This document shows, piece by piece, positions 1 to 5,562 of a DNA stretch of 6,984 bases (positions are counted from its first letter, which is position 1; each line of letters opens with the position of its first letter). The notes below the pieces were generated by a model that ran no database searches, had not been told where the DNA came from, and was given only the letters and a program-made list of their open reading frames with translations. This DNA is from Bacillota bacterium (GTDB lineage Bacteria; Bacillota; Limnochordia; Limnochordales; ZCTH02-B6). The translations under genes were made by a program, and so were the position numbers. The DNA lies in assembly GCA_003387805.1 (NCBI GenBank), contig QGSR01000100.1, positions 1 to 6,984 of the forward strand, given 5' to 3'.

Positions 1-2
1 GT

Positions 3-725
3 TTCGGCCGTCTCTGGACGGAGAGACTGCCCCGGCTACGCCGCGCCGCCGTGGCAGCGAGGCGCAGACTGGAGGAAGCCGCGGCCCCCCGGCGCTCGGT
101 CGCGGGCGGCGGAGCCGCGGTGCCCGCCGGCGTGGACGAGCTGGTGCTGGCGGCCACCGGCCGCCAGTTGGCGTCATCGGTGCTGGACAAGATGCGCAGC
201 GCATCCCGTGTTGTTTTCTTCCCCGGGCTGGAGCTGGGTCAGTTCATATCCGTGGAGGAAGCGGGCTACGGCTGGCCGGAACACGAGCGGCCCGGGGAAT
301 GGCGGGTCTTTTATGACCCGCTGGCCGTGCCGCGGGCGGCCGGCGGGCCGGGGTCGCCCGGACGCGGGACCGCGCCGGCGCTGCCCGGCGACCTCGCGGA
401 GTCTTCGGAGCCGGACGATGGCTCGGAACCAGGCCCGGCCTTGGACTTCGACACGGCGGCCGCGGGCCTCGCGGCTCTGGGCGACCCGACGCGCCTGGCC
501 GTTGTCCTGGCTCTTCAACGAGACGGCGAGATGTTTGCCGGCGAGGTGGCCGAGCGGCTGGGGGTGCATCCGAGCACCGCGTCCCGGCATCTGGCGCAGC
601 TGGAAGCCGCGGGGCTGGTGCGGGTGCGCCGCGACGGCAAGCTCAAGTTTTACGCGGTGGAGGCGGACAAAATCCAAGCCATCGGGGCGTTCTTGCGACA
701 GCGGTTCCGGCCCGAGGGGCCGTAG
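3..725 (+). CDS. ArsR-type winged-helix transcriptional regulator, N-terminus outside window
   Basis: The frame is open from the left edge with no stop, so the protein starts upstream of the window; the GTG at 51 is only an internal codon choice. The C-terminal third is a clear ArsR-like winged helix: the LGDPTRL motif (around 477-497), then EVAERLGVHPSTASRHLAQLE with the recognition helix near 567-606, and the wing RVRRDGKLKFYAV (about 622-660). Ahead of it is a region containing RVVFFPGLELGQFIS and WRVFYDPL, resembling the N-terminal ligand- or dimer-type domain seen in longer ArsR-family regulators; I infer this from pattern only. The two parts are joined by a Gly/Pro/Ala-rich linker (about 333-440). 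Classical metal-binding cysteines are absent from the visible part, so metal sensing is unlikely. Its position just ahead of an exporter on the same strand suggests it controls that exporter. The DNA-binding class is secure; ligand and target are unknown. Confidence 0.85.
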   Translation, partial: FGRLWTERLPRLRRAAVAARRRLEEAAAPRRSVAGGGAAVPAGVDELVLAATGRQLASSVLDKMRSASRVVFFPGLELGQFISVEEAGYGWPEHERPGEWRVFYDPLAVPRAAGGPGSPGRGTAPALPGDLAESSEPDDGSEPGPALDFDTAAAGLAALGDPTRLAVVLALQRDGEMFAGEVAERLGVHPSTASRHLAQLEAAGLVRVRRDGKLKFYAVEADKIQAIGAFLRQRFRPEGP

Positions 726-843
726 GGCGGGGGCCGGCGCGTGGGAGCGCCCGGCCACGGCGCCAGGCGGACAGACCGAGGCAGGGCGGGCGCCGGCGCG
801 TGGGGGCGCCCGGCCGCGGCGCCGGGCGGACGGAGCGAGGCAC

Positions 844-850
844 GGAAGGA
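844..850 (+). promoter_or_regulatory. Alternative ribosome binding site for the exporter ATPase
   Basis: GGAAGGA lies eight bases before the ATG at 859. That ATG is in frame with the ATPase start at 916 with no stop between, so it could give a 19-residue N-terminal extension rich in Gly, Ala and Arg. It belongs to repeat copy 3. Whether it is used is unknown. Confidence 0.45.
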
Positions 851-900
851 ACCGGCGCATGGCAGCGCCCGGCCGCGGCGCCGGGAGGACAGAGCAAGGC

Positions 901-908
901 AGGGGAGG
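901..908 (+). promoter_or_regulatory. Ribosome binding site of the exporter ATPase gene
   Basis: AGGGGAGG lies seven bases before GTG 916. It decides the preferred start, because the protein then begins MDAIVVENIVKRFG, the usual first strand of this ATPase family. It spans the junction of repeat copy 3 and the partial copy 4. Confidence 0.75.
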
Positions 909-915
909 CACCGGG

Positions 916-1884
916 GTGGACGCGATCGTCGTCGAAAACATCGTGAAGCGATTCGGCAGCGTGGAAGCGCTGCGGGGCGTGTCGTTCCGGGTGCGCCGGG
1001 GTGAAATTTTCGGCTTGCTGGGTCCCAACGGCGCGGGCAAGACGACGCTCATTCGCACGCTGCTGGGGCTGCTGCGCCCCGCGGAAGGACGCGTACGCAT
1101 CTTCGACATGGACCTGGAGCGGCATCCCGAAGCGGTCCATCGGTTCGTGGGCTGGGTGCCCCAGGAGCGGGCCATGGACCCGTTCCTGACCGGCCGGGAA
1201 AACTTGCTGTTCGTGGCCGGCTTGCATCATATCCCGGCCCGCGAGGCCCGCGACCGGGTCGATGGACTGCTGGAGCTGGTGGAGCTGACCGGCGCCGCGG
1301 ACAGGATTACGAGGGGCTATTCCGGAGGCATGCGGCGCCGGCTGCAGCTGGCCATGGGCCTGGTGCACCGGCCGAAAGTGCTGCTGCTGGACGAGCCGTC
1401 GCTGGGTCTGGACGTGCAGACCCGCCGGCGCATGTGGTGGCTGATTGAAAAACTGCGGGCCGGCGGCACGACGGTGCTGATCACGACCCACTACCTGGAC
1501 GAGGCCGACGCGCTGTGCGACCGGGTCGCCATCATCGAGCAAGGCGAAATTCGCGGGCTCGATACGCCCGATGCGCTGAAGCAGCGGTACGGCGGCCCGC
1601 CCCTGCTGGTTCTGGAATGGGGCGAGCCCGGCGCCCACGGCCGCCGCCAACTCATCGACAGCCTGAAGGCGCTGCCCGGCGTGCGGGAAGTCGCCGAGCG
1701 CGCCGGCGGCGTGTGGGTGAGGGGCGATGACGTGGTGGCGGTGACACGGGCCGTCTTGGCCGAGTGCGAGCGGTGGGGCGTCACGCCGGCCCGCCTGTCG
1801 GTGCGGCAGCCGACGCTGGATGACGTATTTTTGGCGATGACAGGCGCCTCGCTGAAGGAGAGCACCGAGGAGATGAGCGCATGA
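916..1884 (+). CDS. ABC-2 type exporter ATPase, DrrA-like
   Basis: This 322-residue protein is the ATP-hydrolysing subunit of an ABC-2 exporter. Every nucleotide-binding motif is intact: Walker A GPNGAGKTT (36-44), Q-loop Gln83, signature YSGGMRRR (135-142), Walker B VLLLDE (155-160), D-loop SLGLD (162-166) and H-loop His192. After the ATPase core comes a C-terminal domain of about 100 residues ending in QPTLDDVFLAMTG, the ending typical of the daunorubicin-resistance DrrA and related exporters. The start is GTG 916, chosen for its ribosome binding site and the conserved first strand; ATG 859 is an in-frame alternative. The stop TGA overlaps the ATG of the permease gene, so the two are translationally coupled. 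The regulator lies 190 bases upstream across a tandem repeat. The substrate cannot be read from the ATPase; drug, lipid or antibiotic export are all known in the family. Confidence 0.93.
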   Translation: MDAIVVENIVKRFGSVEALRGVSFRVRRGEIFGLLGPNGAGKTTLIRTLLGLLRPAEGRVRIFDMDLERHPEAVHRFVGWVPQERAMDPFLTGRENLLFVAGLHHIPAREARDRVDGLLELVELTGAADRITRGYSGGMRRRLQLAMGLVHRPKVLLLDEPSLGLDVQTRRRMWWLIEKLRAGGTTVLITTHYLDEADALCDRVAIIEQGEIRGLDTPDALKQRYGGPPLLVLEWGEPGAHGRRQLIDSLKALPGVREVAERAGGVWVRGDDVVAVTRAVLAECERWGVTPARLSVRQPTLDDVFLAMTGASLKESTEEMSA

Positions 1885-2651
1885 TGCATACGTTCCTCCT
1901 TGAAAACCGAGCCATGTGGATGCGCTGGTACGCCCGCATGCGGCGGGACTTGTTTTCGCTGGTGGCGACGCTGCTGCAGCCGGTGCTCTGGCTGGTGCTG
2001 TTCGGCAGCTCGCTGCAGAACATGGTGCGGGGCACGGTGCCCGGCGGGGACTACTTGTCGTTCATGACCGCGGCCGCCTTCGTCATGACGGTGTTCAACG
2101 GCGGGCTCAACGGCGGCCTGGAGCTCATGTTCGACCGTGAGTCGGGATTTTTCGACCGGCTCCTGGCCACGCCCATGCACCGCGTGTCGTTCGTGACCGG
2201 GCGGTTTTCATTCGTCCTGGCCGTCACCGTCGCGCAGGGCCTGCTCATCATCGCGACCGCGTACATCCTCGGCGTGCGCTACGCCACGGGCCTGGCGGGC
2301 ATCGCCTTGACCCTGGTGGTGGGCGGGCTGCTGGGCGCGGCGGTGACGACGGTGTCCATCATTCTCGCGTTCGTGCTGCGTCATCACGGCCAGTTTTTCT
2401 CCATCATCGCCATCGTCAGTTTGCCGGTGCTGTTTCTGAGCAGCGCGCTGGCGCCGCTGGACGCCATGCCCGGCTGGCTGGCCGCCGTGGCACGGCTGAA
2501 TCCTTTGACGCATGCCATCGAGGCCATTCGGACGCTGGTCATCGTCGGCTGGGACGCGGGCGTGCTGCTGCAGATGGGCGGGCTGCTGGCCGGCGTCGAC
2601 GCGCTGCTGCTTTGGCTCGCGGCGCGGGTGCTCCGGCGCCGTTTGGCGTAA
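1881..2651 (+). CDS. ABC-2 type exporter permease
   Basis: This 256-residue membrane protein is the transport partner of the preceding ATPase. About six hydrophobic segments are visible (near residues 25-44, 58-80, 107-131, 138-166, 171-192 and 230-249). The motif RLNPLTHAIEAIRTLVI (205-221), just before the last segment, is the hallmark of ABC-2 permeases of the DrrB/NodJ type. The stretch FDRESGFFDRLLATPMHR (84-101) matches the cytoplasmic coupling region that usually reads as E(K/R)E.G.L..L..TP. Start ATG 1881 overlaps the ATPase stop by four bases (ATGA) and has GAGGAG at 1867-1872; a second ATG follows directly at 1884. One permease plus one ATPase means the exporter is probably a dimer of each. 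It lies in the plasma membrane; the substrate is unknown. Confidence 0.92.
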   Translation: MMHTFLLENRAMWMRWYARMRRDLFSLVATLLQPVLWLVLFGSSLQNMVRGTVPGGDYLSFMTAAAFVMTVFNGGLNGGLELMFDRESGFFDRLLATPMHRVSFVTGRFSFVLAVTVAQGLLIIATAYILGVRYATGLAGIALTLVVGGLLGAAVTTVSIILAFVLRHHGQFFSIIAIVSLPVLFLSSALAPLDAMPGWLAAVARLNPLTHAIEAIRTLVIVGWDAGVLLQMGGLLAGVDALLLWLAARVLRRRLA

Positions 2652-2652
2652 A

Positions 2653-2677
2653 GGCGGGCCAAGCAGGTGCTTCCGCC
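2653..2677 (+). other. Hairpin just downstream of the permease stop
   Basis: GGCGG (2653-2657) and AAGCA (2661-2665) pair with TGCTT (2668-2672) and CCGCC (2673-2677), with three unpaired bases on the left arm. The apex is too tight for the innermost pair to form. It starts two bases after the stop codon, where a transcript end would be expected, but no T-run follows, so it is not a standard rho-independent terminator. The rest of the gap to 2799 is G-rich and holds another inverted repeat, CGACGCC (2753-2759) with GGCGTCG (2766-2772), also without a T-run. Confidence 0.3.
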
Positions 2678-2782
2678 GCCGATAGGGAAAGTTTCCGGCA
2701 AGTGGCGCACGAGCGGGCCCGTCGCCTGCGGCGGGCAGCAGCGCAGCGCGGGCGACGCCCAAGGCGGCGTCGGGCCGCGTGC

Positions 2783-2790
2783 GGGGAGGG
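2783..2790 (+). promoter_or_regulatory. Ribosome binding site of the MliC-like gene
   Basis: GGGGAGGG lies nine bases before ATG 2800. It favours 2800 over the upstream in-frame GTG at 2779, which would put this purine run inside the coding sequence and place seven extra residues before the signal peptide. Confidence 0.65.
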
Positions 2791-2799
2791 ACGGAGCGT

Positions 2800-3525
2800 A
2801 TGCCCGTACAGCACGGAAGGCTGGCCGGTCTCGCGGCGGTGGTTCTGCTGTCGATCTTGACGCTGGGCGGGATGGACGGAACCGGGACCTGGGCCTTTGG
2901 CACGGCGGCCTGTGCGGCCTCCGGCGAGACGGACGGCGAGCCTGACGGCGCGCCGGCCGGCGTCACGTTCGCCGGGGAACATTTGCGCCTCACCGCCTAT
3001 TTTCTCGACGGCGCGGTGCGCATCGTGTTCTCCGACGGGCAGGAACGGATTCTTCCGCAGGTGATTTCCGCTTCCGGCGCCCGCTTCAGCGACGGCTTGA
3101 CCACGTTCTGGAACAAAGGCGACGAGGCTTTCGTCGAGTGGCAGGGCCAAGAGTACACGGTTCGGGTCGTCGACCCGGAGACCGACCCGTGGGAGCAGGC
3201 CAAGCGCGCGGGCGTCACGCTGCGGGCCGTCGGGCAGGAGCCGGGCTGGCTGATGGAGATCTACGAAAACCGGCGCGTCGAGCTGCTGCTGGATTACGGC
3301 GACACGCGCATCACCACCCGCATTGCCTCCATGGAGGTGGATTTCACCCGCAACACCACCACGTACCGGGTGCTGCCGCCCACGTCGCCCTTGGCGATCA
3401 CAATCACCGCTGAAGACCAGGCCTGTTACGACCCGATGAGCGGCGAAGGCTTCACCGTGGCGGTCGTAGTGGATTTCGAGGACACCGGCCGCTTGTACCG
3501 AGGCTGTGGCCGCTGGCTGAACTGA
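2800..3525 (+). CDS. Predicted exported protein: MliC-like domain fused to a COG3650-type domain
   Basis: The 241-residue product starts with a likely signal peptide: Arg7, a hydrophobic core at about 9-22, then a Gly/Thr/Ala stretch with possible cleavage around FGTAACAA (33-40). TAAC is a poor lipobox, so lipid attachment is doubtful. Residues 55-124 match the MliC (C-type lysozyme inhibitor, PF09864) fold: the dG..r.Lpqv pattern, ISASGARFSDG (89-99) and FWNKGDEA (103-110), the two conserved blocks of that family. The usual early cysteine is missing, with VTF in place of the Y-x-C. Residues 136-240 match the COG3650 pattern: VGQEPGWLMEI (144-154), CYDPMSG (209-215) and GCG (235-237), with Cys209 and Cys236 possibly forming a disulphide. 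The start follows GGGGAGGG. MliC proteins bind host or phage-type lysozymes from the periplasm in Gram-negatives; here a role outside the membrane in resisting or tuning muralytic enzymes is inference. The neighbours give no further hint. Confidence 0.75.
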   Translation: MPVQHGRLAGLAAVVLLSILTLGGMDGTGTWAFGTAACAASGETDGEPDGAPAGVTFAGEHLRLTAYFLDGAVRIVFSDGQERILPQVISASGARFSDGLTTFWNKGDEAFVEWQGQEYTVRVVDPETDPWEQAKRAGVTLRAVGQEPGWLMEIYENRRVELLLDYGDTRITTRIASMEVDFTRNTTTYRVLPPTSPLAITITAEDQACYDPMSGEGFTVAVVVDFEDTGRLYRGCGRWLN

Positions 3526-3562
3526 CGATCCCGGGCACAATTCGACAGGTGGGCGGGGACGC

Positions 3563-4144
3563 ATGCGGCTGGAAGAAGTCGTGGCCGAGCTGAAACGGTT
3601 TTTCGACGACCAGGACGACGTCGACGTCGCGTATTTGTTCGGTTCGGCGGCACGCGGACGGCGCCTGCCGGACAGCGACGTCGACGTCGGCATCCTGTTT
3701 GCCAACGGCTTCGGTGGCGACGGCTCGGCGCGCGGGGCGGCGGGCGGCGGGGCCGACGGCCAGGCCGACGCATCAGCGGCCCGGCGACGAGTGTTTCGGC
3801 GCATCGAAATGGCACAGGCTCTGGAAGCGCGTTTGGGGTGCCCGGTGGACGTCGTTGACCTTGAGCTTTGCTCACCGGTCTTTAATCACCACGTTCTCCG
3901 GAACAAGATCATTGTGAAGGGCCGCGACGCGCCGAAGCGAATCGCGTTCGAGAAAGCGGTGCGCCGCGAGTACTTCGGTTTTCTTCCGTACTATACCCGC
4001 TACGTAGAGGCAAGCCTGCAGCGGCTGCGGGAAGGCGGTGACGGCGGTGGTGGACCCGGACGTCCTTCGTCAGCGCTTGAAGCGGCTCGAAGAGTACATC
4101 AGCGACTTGGAGAGCGTGCAACAAACGAGCCTGAAGGAGTTTAA
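3563..4144 (+). CDS. mntA: MntA-type nucleotidyltransferase antitoxin (type VII toxin-antitoxin)
   Basis: The 193-residue protein is a minimal nucleotidyltransferase. The signature GSX10DXD is exact: Gly27-Ser28, ten residues, Asp39-Val-Asp41, within LFGSAARGRRLPDSDVDVGIL. A third acidic residue is expected in PVDVVDLE (94-101). The C-terminal part FNHHVLRNKIIVKGRD through REYFGFLPYYTRYVEASLQ is typical of MntA antitoxins, which in the studied systems transfer AMP to a tyrosine of the HepT toxin and so neutralise it. Two oddities stand out. A Gly/Ala/Asp-rich insert (residues 49-74) sits between the catalytic strands. The C-terminus runs about 32 residues into hepT in another frame, beyond the expected end near LREGG (155-159). 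The start ATG 3563 has only a moderate site (AGGTGG, 3547-3552). Its gene precedes the toxin, as is usual. Family call is firm; activity is untested. Confidence 0.88.
   Translation: MRLEEVVAELKRFFDDQDDVDVAYLFGSAARGRRLPDSDVDVGILFANGFGGDGSARGAAGGGADGQADASAARRRVFRRIEMAQALEARLGCPVDVVDLELCSPVFNHHVLRNKIIVKGRDAPKRIAFEKAVRREYFGFLPYYTRYVEASLQRLREGGDGGGGPGRPSSALEAARRVHQRLGERATNEPEGV
4032..4041 (+). promoter_or_regulatory. Ribosome binding site of hepT, inside mntA
   Basis: AAGGCGGTGA matches the anti-Shine-Dalgarno complement AAGGAGGTGA at nine of ten bases and ends five bases before GTG 4047. This selects 4047 over the in-frame GTG at 4038, which lies within the site, and GTG 4050, which is further away. 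Confidence 0.65.
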
Positions 4145-4472
4145 GGACAATAAGGTCCTCAGGCGTTTTGTGGAACGAACGCTGCAGCTGGCCATAGAAT
4201 CGTGTTTCGACATCGGTTCGCATATTATCTCCGCCTCGGGGTACCGCGAGCCTCGGTTCGCCCGGGACGTCTTCGCGATCCTCGCGGAACACGGCTGGTT
4301 CGACAACGAGCTGGCCAGGCGGCTGGAGGGTATGGCCGGCTTTCGCAACGTCCTCGTCCACGATTACGCGACCCTGGACGACGACGTGGTGTTCGGCGTC
4401 CTGCAAACCCGTCTGCCTGACTTGCGGGCCTTTGGCACGTCGATCCTCCGGAAACTGGCGCAGAACGCGTAA
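4047..4472 (+). CDS. hepT: HepT-type HEPN ribonuclease toxin (type VII toxin-antitoxin, DUF86)
   Basis: The 141-residue, largely helical protein carries the HEPN active motif R-x4-H-x-Y exactly: Arg100, His105 and Tyr107 in FRNVLVHDY. In the characterised family Arg and His form the RNase site, which acts on RNA such as tRNA, and the Tyr is the residue AMPylated by MntA. Other family marks are the N-terminal VDPDVLRQRLKRLEEYISDLE, the FVERTLQLAIESCFDIGSHII helix and the Asp-rich segment after the motif. The start GTG 4047 is set by a strong site at 4032-4041; starts at 4038 and 4050 are possible. Its first 98 coding bases overlap mntA in another frame. The 5' half is poorer in G+C than its surroundings (98 of 180 bases at 4081-4260 by hand count), consistent with transfer. 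All key residues are present, so the toxin looks functional. Confidence 0.9.
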   Translation: MVDPDVLRQRLKRLEEYISDLESVQQTSLKEFKDNKVLRRFVERTLQLAIESCFDIGSHIISASGYREPRFARDVFAILAEHGWFDNELARRLEGMAGFRNVLVHDYATLDDDVVFGVLQTRLPDLRAFGTSILRKLAQNA

Positions 4473-4496
4473 ACGAGGGAGCGGTGAGCAGCGGTT

Positions 4497-5501
4497 ATGC
4501 ATGAGTCGGTCCATGCCGAATCTCTGTGGCTGACCATGGACGACGGCGCGGAAGTTTACGTCCGGGTATGGGAGCCTGCTGCCGGCGCGGCGGCTGACAG
4601 TTCGGATGACGCGCCGGCCCCTCCCGCCGCGGCGGGCGGTCCGCGGGCGGTGCTGCAGCTGGCCCACGGCATGACCGAGCACAGCGGCCGGTACGATGAC
4701 TTCGCCCGGTTTCTGGCCGGGCGGGGGTTCGCCGTGGTGGGAAACGACCACCGCGGCCACGGTCATACCGGGGAAAGAGCCGATTCCATGGGTTACCTCG
4801 CGGACCAAGACGGCTTCGAGCGGCTGGTGGACGATTTGCGGGCCGTCCACGAATGGGCCTGCCGGCGCTGGCCGGGCGCGCCGCGCTTTCTGATGGGCCA
4901 CAGCATGGGGTCGTTCCTGGTCCGCCGCTACATTCAGCGGTGCGGCGATACCGTCGCCGGCGTCATCATCATGGGCACGGCGGGGAATCCGGGCCTGCCG
5001 GGGAAAATCGGCCGGCGGCTGGCCCGTCTCGAGATGCGCCGCCGCGGCCCGCGCCATCCCAGCATGTTGCTGACGTCGCTGGTCTTCGGCGGCTACAACA
5101 AGAAAATCCGCAGCCCGAAGACCGCCTTCGACTGGCTGTCCCGCGACGCGGAGGCGGTGAAGGCTTACGTGGCCGACCCGTGGTGCGGCTTCGTTCCTTC
5201 CGCGGGCTTTTACTTCGACCTTCTGACGGGCCTGCTGCTCATCCACGACGAGCGGGAGATCGCCCGGATTCCCAAAGATCTGCCGATGCTGTTCCTCAGC
5301 GGCGACGCGGACCCGGTGACAGGCTACGGCAAGGGCGTGGAGCGGGTCATCGCCCAGTACGAGCGGCACGGCCTGCGGCGCATGACGTCCATCCTCTACA
5401 AGGACGCCCGCCACGAACTGCTCAACGAGCTGAACAAGGAGGAAGTGTACGGGGACATCCTCAAATGGCTGGAAAACCACGCAGGCGGGAATTTTGCGTA
5501 A
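4497..5501 (+). CDS. Alpha/beta hydrolase of the lysophospholipase / monoacylglycerol lipase group
   Basis: The 334-residue protein belongs to the Hydrolase_4 (PF12146, COG2267, PldB-like) group. The oxyanion-side motif HGMTEHSGRYDDFA (57-70) and the strand-turn NDHRGHGHT (83-91) are classic for this group. The nucleophile elbow is GHSMGS with Ser136. The probable acid is Asp272 in SGDADPV and the base His306 in DARHELLNE, so the triad is complete. A cap region lies at about 165-255. No signal peptide or membrane segment is seen, so it is probably cytoplasmic and acts on monoacylglycerols, lysophospholipids or other esters; the true substrate cannot be read. Residues 28-49 form an Ala/Pro/Asp-rich insert between the first strands that relatives usually lack. 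The start is ATG 4497, preceded by GGTGAG eight bases earlier. It follows hepT by only 24 bases, so it may be co-transcribed. Confidence 0.9.
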   Translation: MHESVHAESLWLTMDDGAEVYVRVWEPAAGAAADSSDDAPAPPAAAGGPRAVLQLAHGMTEHSGRYDDFARFLAGRGFAVVGNDHRGHGHTGERADSMGYLADQDGFERLVDDLRAVHEWACRRWPGAPRFLMGHSMGSFLVRRYIQRCGDTVAGVIIMGTAGNPGLPGKIGRRLARLEMRRRGPRHPSMLLTSLVFGGYNKKIRSPKTAFDWLSRDAEAVKAYVADPWCGFVPSAGFYFDLLTGLLLIHDEREIARIPKDLPMLFLSGDADPVTGYGKGVERVIAQYERHGLRRMTSILYKDARHELLNELNKEEVYGDILKWLENHAGGNFA

Positions 5502-5550
5502 TTTGTCGAAGTAAACGTTCCGATGGGAAGACAGGGGATCTTTTTCAAAC

Positions 5551-5556
5551 GGAGGG
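5551..5556 (+). promoter_or_regulatory. Ribosome binding site of lemA
   Basis: GGAGGG lies six bases before GTG 5563 and fixes that start. The 61-base gap before lemA (5502-5562) is visibly richer in A+T than the other gaps, as a promoter would be, but I could not match a convincing -35/-10 pair in it. Confidence 0.65.
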
Positions 5557-5562
5557 ATCCGG

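Larger units (their letters stand above)
725..914 (+). repeat. 59-base tandem repeat, three full copies and a fragment, in the exporter leader
   Basis: Copies lie at 725-783, 784-842 and 843-901, with a partial fourth at 902-914. The anchor CCGGCGC recurs at 734, 793 and 852, and CCGG at 911, giving an exact 59-base period. By hand alignment copies 1 and 2 match at 53 of 59 bases, and copies 2 and 3 at 48 of 59. Each full unit contains a GGCGC-N6-GCGCC inverted repeat and a second one, CGCCCGGC-N6-GCCGGGCG, perfect in copy 2. A GTG or ATG follows the anchor in each unit (741, 800, 859), and the ATPase start GTG at 916 sits in the fragment. The array fills nearly all the space between the regulator and the ATPase. 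59 is not divisible by three, so it is not a repeated peptide. Confidence 0.9.

Noticed and set aside
725..914. CRISPR array
   Set aside because: The units are directly adjacent with no unique spacers, and no cas gene is nearby.
208..915. A long upstream extension of the ATPase frame, giving a protein of over 550 residues
   Set aside because: It reads the regulator gene and the repeats in another frame, gives Arg/Gly/Pro-rich nonsense, and the ATPase has its own ribosome binding site at 901-908.
741..1004. Short + strand frame starting in the first repeat copy
   Set aside because: The product is Arg/Gly/Ala-rich, shifts frame relative to the repeat in each unit and overlaps the start of the ATPase; no family signal.
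174..1175. Reverse-strand frames opposite the regulator and exporter
   Set aside because: Low-complexity Arg/Pro/Ala-rich products without motifs, opposite well-supported + strand genes.
2653..2677. Rho-independent terminator after the exporter
   Set aside because: The hairpin is real on paper but is not followed by a run of T, so it is listed only as a hairpin.
2896..2910. Lipoprotein signal at the TAAC of the MliC-like protein
   Set aside because: The residue three before the Cys is Thr rather than Leu, Val or Ile, and the hydrophobic core ends well before it, so ordinary signal peptidase cleavage fits better.
5502..5550. Promoter for lemA-htpX
   Set aside because: The gap is AT-richer and suits a promoter, but the best -35-like hexamer (TTGTCG at 5503) has no TATAAT-like partner at a proper distance.
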